Assembly: GCA_032629725.1 (NCBI GenBank)
Contig: JAFEVB010000038.1
Span: 1 to 64,000, forward strand
Direction: 5' to 3'
DNA: 64,000 nucleotides
Source of the DNA: Gremmenia infestans
Taxonomy: Eukaryota; Ascomycota; Leotiomycetes; Helotiales; Hamatocanthoscyphaceae
Shown here: positions 36,736 to 48,164 of the stretch, one piece after another
Layout: every line of letters starts with the position of its first letter
Numbering within the stretch: the stretch's first letter is position 1
The notes under the pieces: generated by a model
What the model was told of the DNA's origin: nothing
Seen by the model: only the letters and a program-made list of their open reading frames with translations
Databases searched by the model: none
Made by a program: the position numbers and the translations under genes

Positions 36736-38121
36736 ATGGACAAAATCCCAGATGAAATCCTGTTGTGTATTATTAGATCAATCGACCATAAGTTCCTCCC
36801 TGCACTTGCGGCGACTGCAAGACGATATCATCGATGCGTTATTCCAATACTGTACCGCTTCATCCAAACATCCAAACACGCAGATCACTATATGATAGCT
36901 TTTCAGCACGATTTACCACCGGAGTTATCTTGGGTCTTAGATCCTTTACAACGAACAATTGTTTATAATTTTGGTCGCTTGATGTACACACTTAGCAATT
37001 CAGCAGCTCTAAGATCATTTATTCTCGGCATTGATTTGAACAGCACCAACCAACATGCACACTTTTATCATATAACCAGTCTGGAGAGATATCTGAATAA
37101 ACACCTTGCCTTAATGCTCCAGCGAACCTTGCACTACATGCATCTTGGGACTCACGAATATGATGAACAGCTTCTCTCACTAGCGCCAATCGTCACCCTC
37201 CAGCTCACAATGTTTAATCTCCATGCACACCTTGTAAAAACTCTACGGGGATATTTCATACCTTTTGACAAGCTCTATGACATCTTCCAGGCTCCAAGCG
37301 TGCGTGTTCTCGAAATGCTGGGCACGATGGCTTTTCAGGATAGGGGACTATATGCGGAGCGTCTTAAGAACCGAGCTGCAACTTCAAACATATCCTCATT
37401 GATGTTGATCGGCTACGAACTATCTATTCCCAAGCTCACCTCATTTGCCGAAGTCCTCAAGTGGCCGAAAGCTCTACGCTTGTTCCATCTCGCAATAACA
37501 AACTGTCTCGACGAAGCACAGGTGACACCTGAAGATATCACAGCGGCTTTAGCTCCACATCAGGCTTCCCTCGAAGAGCTAATCGTTGATTACTTCGCAT
37601 GGCCAGCTGGAGTAACCAAAAAATACTCGATGAAACTGCGCGCATTCACAAAACTGAAGAAACTTGCGGTGCCGAGCAAGTACCTAACTTGGGATCAGGA
37701 AACCCCTCCCTATAGAGGATGGGAGCCTCTACCCCCAAACCTCGAAGAACTCCAACTCAAAATCCCGGAGGAATTTGACTATGGATTTCCGGGGGACTTC
37801 GGACTGCCAGATTCCAGTAAACAAGTTGCCAGCCTAGTCCAGCAGCTGAAAACACTCGTCCACCTGTGCAAGACGACATATCCTCACCTATCAAAAATCG
37901 CAATCCTACACCCGATTATCCCGATAAAGGATAATTATTTACTGAGCGGTTGGGGGCACAAAAGCGTAGAGGATGAAGCGCGACTGGAAGATGAAGAGCA
38001 ATATAGGGTAGCGTGTCTTGAAAGGATTGGTGCTCTTGCCGGGATGGGAAGTGCTGGGATTGCTTTTGTTGCGTCGGCCGGTGGGTATAAGCATCCTCCG
38101 CTTCTGCGTGCCAGGGTTTGA
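36736..38121 (+). CDS. F-box-like / leucine-rich protein
   Basis: This is a single exon. From the ATG at 36736 the protein has 461 residues. The frame extends upstream to 36574, but the segment MDKIPDEILLCIIRSIDH looks like a true F-box start, and the preceding 54 residues have no such quality. The F-box-like region covers residues 1-45 (ending near YHRCVIPILYRFI). The rest has Leu-rich stretches with irregular spacing (for example SVRVLEMLG, ISSLMLIG, LKKLAVPSKYLTW and LPPNLEELQLKIPEE), as in degenerate LRR or F-box proteins of filamentous fungi. A role as ubiquitin-ligase adaptor is inference. No introns are needed. Confidence 0.75.
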   Translation: MDKIPDEILLCIIRSIDHKFLPALAATARRYHRCVIPILYRFIQTSKHADHYMIAFQHDLPPELSWVLDPLQRTIVYNFGRLMYTLSNSAALRSFILGIDLNSTNQHAHFYHITSLERYLNKHLALMLQRTLHYMHLGTHEYDEQLLSLAPIVTLQLTMFNLHAHLVKTLRGYFIPFDKLYDIFQAPSVRVLEMLGTMAFQDRGLYAERLKNRAATSNISSLMLIGYELSIPKLTSFAEVLKWPKALRLFHLAITNCLDEAQVTPEDITAALAPHQASLEELIVDYFAWPAGVTKKYSMKLRAFTKLKKLAVPSKYLTWDQETPPYRGWEPLPPNLEELQLKIPEEFDYGFPGDFGLPDSSKQVASLVQQLKTLVHLCKTTYPHLSKIAILHPIIPIKDNYLLSGWGHKSVEDEARLEDEEQYRVACLERIGALAGMGSAGIAFVASAGGYKHPPLLRARV

Positions 38122-39485
38122 TGAACTATTTTGCGTCTTGCCTTTCGGACTAGAATTGTAATTATATACAGCTGGAACCACCACAGGACCCGAGATCCTC
38201 TTTGTTCGGACGGGTGGTGGCACATGCTAACAAACACCCTTTTTAAGTAGCTGGGCTCTGGATAATCGCTCGCTGAATTTCCGGGCATGACCTCCTCTCA
38301 TGGTCAGTAAAGTGTTCCTTGGGTTCAATACCTCACGAAAGCTCACACTTTACAGACCTCTCGGCAACTATGATATTGTGGAACTAAACACTCCGCCCTC
38401 AATGAATCATACTTTCCCCTCCTTGCAAACAAAATATGGACTCCAAAACTCAAAACATTTGACGTGATTTTAGGAGATAATCCTGAAATTCCAACCTCGT
38501 ATCCTTTGGGGTTCCGCTTGAAGATGGGAGGTTGAGACCGCGTTTGGGAGAGGATGACCAGAAGAGGGTGCATTTGCGCCTCAAGTGATTGACTTGAGCT
38601 GCGATAAATTGATAGGGAGGTATGGTTGCTTTGGGAGATTAGTATAATGTCTCAATGATGTCAATGGGTGTCGTATTGTCAGTTAGTCGGTTTGAGTCAG
38701 TCTGTTTCGCGGATTCTCATTGCGAATAGAATAGCGATTTTACGGAGATATTCTTATTACGAAATCTCACATAGTATTATAAGTGGAATGGTCCTACTAA
38801 TATCAGACTAAGCAGATGTAAGTCTGATGTTATTAAAACTATATTTGAGGTAATAATCACTTCTGTGTTAAGTGAGGGGCCAATTGTTTCTTTACAGATC
38901 ACATAAAAAAGAGTTCTATTTCATAATTGGCTTGTGTAGAACTAAAACCATAAATACGCTAGTACATATACTCTGAACAAGTCTAATCTAAACGCCTGCC
39001 ATCCTATGAAGTGTTGCCCCGAGCTCAACTCGGATTGTCATTCGGACTTTCAAACTTCTAAAAGGGGAGATAATGTCCGAATCCGAGTTTAGCAATCGGA
39101 GTCGCATAATCCTCCCGACGAAATCATCGACGTTTTCAAGTGCATCCTATTGGCTAATCCGCATCAGAATCTATTTGATTGGCTACGAAATCCCCGCTTG
39201 TCATATATTCCTCAAAAGCTTGGATTCTAATGCCATTTATCTCCAGTATAAGAACAGTCTCTTCCCCGCCATCATGCTGATGACGATCGCTATAGCCCAT
39301 TCCCAGAGGCTGATGGGACCGCTAGTGCCTCCTGTCCCGCTTGATGGATCAAATACTTTTCATTTTATTTCCACTATATAGTAAGGACGATTCCAAAGCA
39401 GTATGAAAACGTCCACATGTTTTTACACTCAATTTTCGCACATCTGATTAGTTCATATCAACTGAATCCCATATCCTACGTTTCA
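38122..39485. other. intergenic
   Basis: This is moderately AT-rich. A 102-codon open frame at 39073-39381 has no recognisable features and is not called. I see no RNA gene or repeat. Confidence 0.45.
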
Positions 39486-41250
39486 ATGCGCCTCGATTTC
39501 GTTGCCCTCAGGCTAGGACTGAGCATCGCAACTACAAACGCTTTGCAGAACCACCAGGTCGGTCATTAATTAACTCTTCATGTGCATTTGGAACAGAAGT
39601 TTTTTTTTAGAATGTTGGGACAATGGCCTGAAGTCGGCTGCCTTCAACTCAATCATTAAACAACCATCTCTATGCTAGAAATTCATTACTTCACAATTGT
39701 CATCAAAATATATGACCTTCACACTGACAATATTTGACCAGAACTCCGCTCGAGATTCAAACATCACTTCAATCGCCAGTTCCCAAGCAATAAATGGAAG
39801 TGGTCAATTTATCGGAAACATTGCCTGCCTTGAGCCACTCGAACCGAAAACCCAGTACTGTCCCGATGCCTCTATGATGCACCAGGATGGTGGGAATACT
39901 GGCAGTACAGATTATGCTGGACCAATAGGGAGCAAAATCTCGCTGTCAACCTACTCTACACGCATTGCACCCTTTCTTTTCGATCCTCACGGGGGGTTGA
40001 CAGCTGGTCAACCTGGAACTTCGGGATACAGCCTTAAAGCTATCGACCCTGAAACTCTAGAGGCTATATCATCATGGTCACCGCCAACAAACCAGACACT
40101 CAATCTTGCCTACATTCAGCAAGTCGCTGATGGAAGCGACGGTATTATTCTGGCCACGTCTACCCAAGGTCGAGTATTTGTAGTCCAAAGAAATAACTCA
40201 ATCTCTCCCCCAACATATACCACTTCAAGAGACATTGATGTCAGCCACGTTCTGCAGTCGGGAGAACAGCTCATCAATGGGATGTACGACACGCTCTCCA
40301 ATATCTGGTTTACAACAGGCGTCATCTTAGGTAATGGAGGAGTGCCAGAAAACACCACAACAGTTGGCTACATCACGCCCTCAAACCAGATCAGCACCAT
40401 TCATCTACAGAACCAAGCTGTTGAGAACGGCATAGCAGTCAGCAATAGCACCGTCTACGTCGTCACAGGACCACCGGGAGGAGATACCGAAACCTCCACT
40501 GGCAACATGTACGCCTTCCAAGCCGCAGATGCTGGAGTTGAAACTCTTTGGAGTGCACCATATGATGCCGGCTCGAAGAGGCAACCAGGAGGCTTTGCGC
40601 GTGGCTCTGGTACAACCCCTACACTTCTGGGCGATGCTTATATCGCCGTGACCGATCATGCGGACACACAAATTAATCTATTAATCTACCACCAAACAGC
40701 GCAAGATTCTGAAGACACCCAGCTGCTCTGCAAAGTCCCAGTCTTTGCCCCAGGAACAAGTGCTGTTGACGTTGGGTCAATCGGCCACGCAAGCGAGCAT
40801 GGATATTCCGTCGTTCTGTTTAACGACTATAATGCGCCGCCCATCTACCCATCAGCCAGTGCAACCGCCGCGGATATCAACGGTGCTTTCAATAACATGG
40901 CAACAATGGCCGCTGGAGGAGTCCGAGTCGATATTCCGCTCACTGGATCTGATTGTAAGACTACGTGGGAGAAAGATATACGGATGAAAAGTGTACCAGT
41001 TTTGTCCACGAAAACGGGATTGTTGTATGGTTATGAGGAGGATATCGAAGATGCGGAGAATGGCGAGTGGGTTTGGTATGTCACGGCGAGGGATTGGAAG
41101 ACTGGTGATTTGGTGTGGAAGGTGCAGACTGGGGCGGGAGGAAATTTCAATGATGATTTTCAGGGCAATGCTATTGGGAGGGATGGGACGTTGTACCAGG
41201 GTGTAGTTGGTGGAATTGTGGTCGTAAAAGATGGCGATAAGGCAACATGA
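39486..41250 (+). CDS. putative secreted beta-propeller-like (PQQ-like) protein
   Basis: The main exon 39679-41250 is clear. A first exon 39486-39557 is proposed because it encodes a signal-peptide-like start (MRLDFVALRLGL...TTNA) and splices in frame with donor GTCGGT and acceptor CTAG (121-bp intron). This gives 547 residues. The mature part has repeated beta-strand-rich segments with Gly/Asp turns (GIILATSTQGRVFVVQR, NGIAVSNSTVYVVTG, GNMYAFQ, GLLYGYEED, LVWKVQTG), as in PQQ-dependent dehydrogenase or quinoprotein-like propellers. I see no clear cofactor residues, so enzyme activity is not claimed. Several N-x-S/T sites fit a secreted glycoprotein. Convergent with the OPT transporter gene. 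The 5' exon is the least certain part. Confidence 0.65.
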
Positions 41251-41692
41251 AGAGTATAGGTGGTAGTGAGAATATGGATTCTGGATGGAGCGAAGATGAG
41301 TTCTATGTGGACGATCAAAAACTCAAGATGAGGCTATAATTAGTCTTTTTTACATAATAACTGCTGGCATCACAGGGGTGATCACTTCTTACTAGCTACT
41401 ATACATTGATAAGACTTGATTCTGGTTCTGGTGTGGTGGTCATTGTGATGTTAAGATCATGGTGTTGTGACTAGAGCGAAAAGGTGATGCCTCGTTCGCT
41501 TCCCCAAACCACGCTAAGTCACATGACTAGAAAGGCTCTCACCATAACCCCTTATATCCCGACAATATCATTGCGATTCTTTGGGAATGCAAATCTTTAA
41601 ACTGGACGTATACTAAGAGACTGAAACTCAAGCCTGTTATCACCTTCTACCAGACTGCTGGGCCGAAAGTCTCCCCATCAGCTGGAATCTTC
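41251..41692. other. intergenic between convergent genes
   Basis: These are 3' flanks of the propeller-like gene and the OPT gene. I see nothing else. Confidence 0.5.
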
Positions 41693-44600
41693 CTAACAGC
41701 ACTGTAAAGATAATCCTAACACGTTATCGTTAGTACAGTACTCTTCATAAGTCTCTGGTTCATATACCGTAGTCTCATAGACATCAACATTACCCCACCA
41801 CTGTGGAATGGTAACATTCGGCAGCGTAATCGCAAAGAAAATAATAATGGTAGAAATGACAAGGCCAGAGTCCAACCCCGCAGCAGTAAGATAGTTGTAG
41901 TGCTGCCACCATCCTGGCCAGCGACGCTTAATCCAGTAATTGAATATCAAACCGACGATGACCCAGCTTGAGAAACTGAGAGGCGTTGCGGGAGGGAGCC
42001 AGGCCATGGCGCCGAGCATGACGGGAGCGTTCAGAAGTCGGACCGGCGAGCGTGGGAAGAAGCGAATGAGGATATAGAAGAGGACTGGCAGTAGGGCGCC
42101 CAAAAGCCAGTAGTACTGGATTGCGGAATAGATTGATCCGGGGCCAAACATGCGAGCTGGTCCAATGACACCTATTTTCGTCAGATCATTTAAAAGTGGA
42201 GATCTTTATGAAATATTACCCCATGTGATTGATGAGGAGAAGAAAGTCTTGCCATTGGGGCAAGTGAAGTGAGCGGATTGCGTTCTAACAGGTCTGGTCA
42301 GCCTTGAAACTGCGATTAGGTCAAAGACCTACGTTGTGCAGATTCCATCGATAGCCCCAAGTGACCAATTCATGACTGCAATCTGAACGAAACAGGCCCA
42401 TATACTGGCAACGATCTGACATGAAAATACTGTCTTTGGTGGGATCTTCATATAGTGTGCCAGCTTGTAAAGTGTTAGCAAAAGGGGTAAATGAGACCCG
42501 CAGACTCTTGACTAACTTTTAAGTCGCCGCAGTATGTTTGTCTGAAGAATAGTCAGCTATGAGAATGCGGCACAATTTGGATCTTGACACTCACGCTTGG
42601 CCCAAGGTAATGACGCTAAAAACTTTGAACATCATGACACCGATGGGCTTTCCAGGGATCATAAAACCAGCGAGAAATGGCGAGATAACATTTAGCGCTT
42701 TAAGGGGCTCTTAGCTTGGGAGAGTTCCTTAAAATTAGGATTATGGCGACTTACATAACTGGATGTTGGTGGTAGCAAGAATCATACAAGTGGGTATCTG
42801 GAATATGTCAGCTAAATATTAAAGAGAAGCGACGAGGAAATAAAACTTACTATGAATGCCATTCCAATGATGTTGGAGACAAAGAATCCCCACCCTGTCA
42901 CGATTTTCAGCTCCTGTTGCAAGCTCGCACAATTATATTGATATCACTCACATGGTAATTGGGACGAGTAGCCCAAAACTGTTGCCAAACCGAAGGCAAG
43001 AGAGACGAGGAGTAAGATCCAATACCACCAATCTGGTGCTTCGGGGTATTTTTTCATCAACTTCATGTGAATATCAGGCTCCTGGTCCCTTGCTGCTCTA
43101 AATCGGTACCAGATTTCCTTCCCGTGGAAAATGCCTACGTGTACGAAGGCGGCGGTGAGCGACGCAAAGGAAAGCCCGTAGTTAAGGAAGAAACACGGAG
43201 CCAAAAACAAGGGCGAGTAAGCTTTATATTTTTCGAGGTCGAAGGTGTATTCTGGAGTGAGGATATTCTTCACTTTGTAGAAATCACCGGTATTGTCGAA
43301 TATTGAAGAGGTGTTGATCGGAAGGTATGCCGAATAGCTGCTGGGGTTGAGCTTAAAGTCAGTAGTTGATGAGGAGAGGAACTTACAGTGACCCAGTGTA
43401 TGAGATTCCAATAGCCGAAATAATCATGAAAACTGTCAGTCCAATCAAAGTATTGAAGTGGGCATGCGCCGGAGCAAGAAGTGGATTTAGAAGATATCCA
43501 GAGACATATCTGCCAAAGATTAGTAGTGCCGCCTCGCTCCAGATGAGGACTAAGCTCACGTGAAGTCGAAGGTCAGAGGGATTAGTGATAGACCCGTAAA
43601 ACCTCCAAACAGTTGATTAAGTACGACATTATTTGGCTTAATCCCTAGAAAAACTTGTCAATGTTTGCTTTCGAAGACACCTTCAGGAAAGTCTCACAAG
43701 TGACGAATGCGAAGACGGAGAGCCCCTGCCAGAGAACGCCAGGAATCCAATACCATGCAAATGATCCCACCATTACATAAACGAAGAATCGATAGCGTGA
43801 GACACTCCACCCGCTGGATTTTGCTGGATTTGAACGAGACTTATCGTGAAGGGCGAATAGCAATGAAGTGCTTGAAAGCTGACCTGGCCATACCATTGCG
43901 GAAGGCCTTAAATCGAAGTGAGCTAAAAAACATCGTTGCCTTTAGAATAGTAACATACCATATGAGAAAGCGTCGGAAGACCCCGGCGAGGGAGATGCCT
44001 ATAAGTTGACTGCTAATTGTGAATAGGAGCTGAAAGCCCCAGCCCATATCGAGGTTGTAAAATGCTAAAGTTTGGTCAGAACGACATCGTGCAAAGCAAT
44101 TCTCAGAGACTAAGAACCTTTTCCCTTCAACGCGAGTAGAGCGTCAGTGCTGTAAGCATAACTTATTGATACACTGTTGTGGGTCAGCTAACGAAGTTTT
44201 ATCCCACAATTTGTCCTCGGTCCTTCCTCACCTGGCCATGAGCTGTCAGGTAAGTCAGTGAAAGATGGAGTAGGGCTTCAAAGGGACTTTTACCGTAATT
44301 ACTGTATGTTCTTTGATGTTGAAAGGTCCGGTATTGAATGTCCAGTTACAACCAAATGTCCTGAAAACCCTCATCGGCACAATTTTTGCCCAAATACAAC
44401 CAACTGGGTATACTAGCCTTCGAAAACTCAGCGACACGGTATGATTTCTGGAACAATTGGAACTCACAATAGTACAACAACTGGCGGAAATGAGATAGCT
44501 GGACTCCTGAACAGTGACTGGTTAGGACTGTCTCGTGCTGCATGGGGTAGAGTTGTACCTCATGCTCAAAAACATATTCAAACCGCTACAGATAGTCACA

Positions 44601-44986
44601 AAGATCATTCCTAGAATCCAGGCGCGAACAGTATTCGCTACTTCGCCCCCATCAATGGCTCTGACTGCTGCTTTCACTTCTTCGTAAGGTGAGTCCTCTG
44701 CAAAGGCAGCCTCTGCTACTTTCATCGCTTCGACATCGCCTGTGGCTGTCGCATCGTGCAGGATGTTGATCCTCTCTTGTGGTAAATTTGGATCAAATTG
44801 ATGAGTCTTGGCAAACTTGGGCAGATCCTCTGCTGCTGCTGTGATATCAACATCTTGCCCATCCGGTTCCTTCTTCTCGGACGATGTTGGCGTGACTTCG
44901 GTTCCGGAGTTAGACCTTGATATTTCATCGATGCCAAGATCAGGCCCGTCGCGAGACGACCACGGAGTTCGCAACTTTCCAACCAT
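41693..44986 (-). CDS. OPT-family oligopeptide transporter, 17 exons
   Basis: The predicted protein has 819 residues. Exons are 44986-44559, 44506-44468, 44417-44294, 44242-44232 (11 bp), 44173-44118, 44064-43959, 43906-43698, 43644-43560, 43509-43387, 43340-42952, 42894-42851, 42797-42755, 42697-42595, 42541-42517, 42463-42333, 42284-42220 and 42171-41693. Introns are 46-58 bp, all GT-AG, and the phases close throughout. The N-terminal 130 residues are hydrophilic. Then come OPT hallmarks: GLNMFLSMR, LVYPVGCIWAKIVP, WTFNTGPFNIKEH, SYAYSTDALLAL, FYNLDMGWGFQLLF, NQLFGGFTGLSLIP, LSLNVISPFLAGFMIPGKP, HYMKIPPKTVFS, FTCPNGKTFF and GLDSGLVISTIIIFF. The family (yeast Opt1/2, fission yeast Isp4) imports small peptides such as tetra- and pentapeptides or glutathione with protons at the plasma membrane. 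The ATG at 44986 is used; the frame reaches upstream only from a TTG. The exon-5 donor GTTCTT is unusual. Confidence 0.9.
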
Positions 44987-45959
44987 GGTGTTATCTATTG
45001 CATGTGAATTTATAATACCAGTGCTCAATTCCTCCAATAAAGCAAGGAAAAAGGACTAGATTTGCGAAAGGAAGAATGGAAGACCAGAGTCCAAATCGTA
45101 AGATTTTGGATCCCTGTTGTGGACGATAGCACCACAATCTTCGAAATAGACACAAAAAGGTAATTGACAGCTCTCTTGAACTATCTCTGAATAATCCAAG
45201 TATGCTGGGATATCGAACAAAACTTCCAACACAAGCCGGTGCGTGCCGATGGGGCGGAGAGCCGATAAGAGTTCCTTCGAGAAAGACGATTGACAACTGA
45301 TCGAGAAACTCTGGTGGATCCCTCATCGTGTATATAGATGGATTTTAGCATCATCGGGTAAATAGACTTCGTCAAGATACGCAGCCTTTCTTAACGTAAC
45401 GTCGTACCGACTAGATAAATGTGAAAAGATAACGCGCGGCAATCACTTCTACATCTGAAGCCCCAACTTGCAGGGATCTTATAACCACCGACATGGCTCT
45501 TCAAACTATCGAGAGATCCAACGGTTATTAGCTCCTTCCTAGGTAGGACTAAATCTTCCACACCTGCCGAGCCTGCGGGTATGGCTGGTGATTTCAAGAG
45601 TGGTGGTTCGCAGAAACAATGCGGGGTCGTGGTCTAGCCAATAGATAGACACCACAGAACAACGTAGATATAGAATTAAATACGGGATTCCGTTATCGTT
45701 AGGAGTGACACATATATTGCACTATGATTGTTTATTGTAAAAGAACACGAACTTGAAAGTTATAGAAGGAGGTAAGTAGTCTCTCGAATTGGCCTCTAGC
45801 GACCCCGCATCGTCGGAATCTGAAGACATGCAGAAACGTAAGCACGTTTGACACGTCTTGGTAGAACAACCGAATTTCTACTGGCCTCTTCATCGCTGTT
45901 ACCATCTCCCAAGCTGACCTGAAAGTGGTCTGAGACTTGATTCCCACTTTTAGCCGACC
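44987..45959. promoter_or_regulatory. shared divergent promoter region, OPT gene / DUF885 gene
   Basis: These 973 bp separate two divergent genes. GATA-type motifs are visible at 44991-44996 (TTATCT), 45264-45269 (GATAAG) and 45428-45433 (GATAAC). Such sites bind AreA/Nit2-like nitrogen regulators in fungi, but GATA motifs are frequent by chance, so regulation is only a suggestion. Confidence 0.35.
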
Positions 45960-47630
45960 ATGAGACAACGAATCGAAGTTATCCACTCGGATCCAGACCA
46001 GGACATCCGTCAGTTCATAGAAACCGTCTCCGTAGACCTAAGAGACATCCAGCAATTCCACAACATCTCCATCTCACCCACGCGGCAAGCTCGTCTTGAG
46101 GAATACTACAAGTCGACTCTCGCCTCACTCAAGGACATCCCTTTCAGACACCTCAATCAAGATGGCAAGATCGACTACCTCCTTATCCAGAACTTTCTGA
46201 ACCGGGATTTGAGACAGCTGGGACTGACGGCCGAGAAGGATGAGAAGTCGAAGCCGCTCCTAGGGTTTGCGCTGGGGGTTGTCGGCTTGTGTGAAGATAG
46301 GCAAAATATGAAGAAAATGGACGGGAAGAAAGCCGCGCAAGAAATTTTTGAAATTGGGAAGCAGATTTCTGAGACGCAGGCTAAGATCCAAGCCCAGAAA
46401 ATTAAGGTTGATAAAACAAGTGCTTTTCGTGCAACGAGGACTGTCGATGAACTGCGTGCTCACTTAGAGGAATGGTATGGATTTTACAATGGGTATGATC
46501 CACTTTTCAGCTGGTGGGTTAAAGAACCGTACGGGAAGGTCAAGAAGCAGTTGGAAGAGCTTCCCGCCTTGATCAAAGAGAGGCTTGTGGGCATTGACCC
46601 AAATGACAACGATGCCATTGTTGGGGATCCGATTGGACGAGAAGGATTGCTAGCTGATCTTGAGTCAGAGATTATTCCTTACACCCCGGAAGAGCTGCTA
46701 GAAATTGCGGAGGAAGAGTATGTCTGGTGTGAGTTAGAGATGAAGAAAGCGTCGCATGAGTTGGGATATGGAGATGAATGGCGAGATGCTCTGGAGCACG
46801 TCAAGAATCTGTACGTGGAGCCGGGAAACCAACCTGAGCTTATCCATTTTCTGGCACAGGAAGCTACAGATTATGTTGAGAAGCATGACCTCGTTACAGT
46901 ACCGAGAATAGCCAAGGAGAATTGGCGTATGTTTATGATGTCGCCTGAGAGGCAGCAGATAAACCCCTTCTTTCTAGGTGGGACGTCAATCATTGTGTCG
47001 TATCCGACTGATACGATGGACCACGAAGCGAAGATGATGAGTATGAGGGGCAACAATATCCATTTTTCACGGTCAACTGTGTTTCACGAGATGATTCCTG
47101 GTCATCATTTGCAATTTCACATGATGGCCCGCTACAAGCCCTACCGTCAGATGTTCTTCACGGCATTTTGGATAGAAGGATGGGCTCTATATTGGGAAAT
47201 GATACTCTGGGACAAAAAATTCCCCGAAAGTCCCGAAAACAGAATCGGGATGCTTTTCTGGCGGATGCATCGATGCGCACGTATTGTTTTCTCCGTCAAA
47301 TTCCACCTTGGACAGATGAATCCGCAAGAATGCATCGATTTACTAGTAGATAAAGTTGGCCATGAACGTGCAACTGCAGAAGGAGAAGTTCGCCGCTCAT
47401 TTGCAGGCGATTATAGTCCGCTCTACCAAGCTGGCTATATGCTTGGGGCCCTGCAAATATACTCACTAAGAAAGGAGGTTGTGGATAGTGGCAAGATGAC
47501 GGAAAAGCAGTTTCATAATCGGGTGTTGCAGTCAAACATGATGCCCATCGAGTTGCTGCGAGCATTGATAAAGGAGCAACACATAACTCCCGACTTCAAG
47601 TCTTCATGGCGGTTTTACAAGGGAAGATAA
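45960..47630 (+). CDS. DUF885-family zinc metallopeptidase-like protein
   Basis: This is a single exon of 556 residues. The family hallmark HEMIPGHH lies at residues 376-383 (His-Glu...His-His), followed by WIEGWALYWE about 20 residues later. Together these form a zinc-site pattern in the DUF885 proteins, which resemble thermolysin-type and carboxypeptidase-like metallopeptidases. A conserved C-terminal part includes QAGYMLGALQIYSLRKE. I see no signal peptide or membrane segment, so a cytosolic location is likely. The substrate is unknown; peptide cleavage is a family-level inference. It is divergent from the oligopeptide transporter, which fits a role in using imported peptides. The ATG at 45960 is preceded by TTTTAG, so an upstream exon cannot be excluded. 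Confidence 0.85.
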   Translation: MRQRIEVIHSDPDQDIRQFIETVSVDLRDIQQFHNISISPTRQARLEEYYKSTLASLKDIPFRHLNQDGKIDYLLIQNFLNRDLRQLGLTAEKDEKSKPLLGFALGVVGLCEDRQNMKKMDGKKAAQEIFEIGKQISETQAKIQAQKIKVDKTSAFRATRTVDELRAHLEEWYGFYNGYDPLFSWWVKEPYGKVKKQLEELPALIKERLVGIDPNDNDAIVGDPIGREGLLADLESEIIPYTPEELLEIAEEEYVWCELEMKKASHELGYGDEWRDALEHVKNLYVEPGNQPELIHFLAQEATDYVEKHDLVTVPRIAKENWRMFMMSPERQQINPFFLGGTSIIVSYPTDTMDHEAKMMSMRGNNIHFSRSTVFHEMIPGHHLQFHMMARYKPYRQMFFTAFWIEGWALYWEMILWDKKFPESPENRIGMLFWRMHRCARIVFSVKFHLGQMNPQECIDLLVDKVGHERATAEGEVRRSFAGDYSPLYQAGYMLGALQIYSLRKEVVDSGKMTEKQFHNRVLQSNMMPIELLRALIKEQHITPDFKSSWRFYKGR

Positions 47631-47896
47631 GCGGCCGACCCAATCATCAGATGAACAGATCTTTCCGTTCGAATTTGCTCCACCTAAGCTAGAAGCAAAA
47701 TAAAAACCAAGTGTAATAAAGAAAATTAAGTAAATATTTGTACATGAATCCCGACTTGCAGAGCCATCTAATCAGTGGTAGCCAACATGGCGCCACCTAT
47801 CAAGGAGGTCGCATGATCCGTCAGTCAGCAAGTTGTCTTTCGAATCGTCCAAAGCTTCAGCAGGCGAACTAGAATGCGTCACTCTCCTATGTTTTG
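47631..47896. other. 3' flank of the DUF885 gene
   Basis: This is short AT-rich flank. I see no feature beyond likely untranslated sequence. Confidence 0.4.
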
Positions 47897-48164
47897 TTAA
47901 CGGCGTGTTATTTCCATAGGAATCATAATTTGATCACATTCAGTGACAAAATCCACAAAAGGTTGACGAGGCTCTTCTGACATCCAAAGCTTTGACGGCC
48001 TCCCGATTCCTTTTAACAACTTCCTTCTCCAAATAAACAAGACGTCGAAGTAAAGTAAACTTGGACGCCAACCTGCCATTATGCTTCTTGTGATGAGTCA
48101 ATATTTGACTTAAGAGGTTTTTGCGGTAGTGACAAGGTTTGTGACCGCAATTTTGCTTGGGCAT
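47897..48164 (-). pseudogene. frameshifted fragment resembling the N-terminus of the neighbouring RBR ligase
   Basis: From an ATG at 48164 the frame reads ...LLSQILTHHKKH...FTLLRRLVYLEKEVVKRN and then loses similarity. A shift by one frame near 47,985 restores EEPRQPFVDFVTECD, ending at 47897. The same order occurs in the RBR gene at 50,627: VLRQILTHYKRW, STLLGYLTTLEG and RPRFSAFVANRES. The fragment is therefore best read as a related copy of that N-terminal module with a 1-nt indel, without RING or IBR parts. The intervening bases are too few for an intron. It could instead be an expressed short protein in either frame, or the indel could be a sequencing error. Confidence 0.55.

Noticed and set aside
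19004..47630. Secondary metabolite gene cluster
   Set aside because: A Zn2Cys6 factor and a transporter are present, but no backbone enzyme (polyketide synthase, peptide synthetase, terpene cyclase) or tailoring enzymes are seen.
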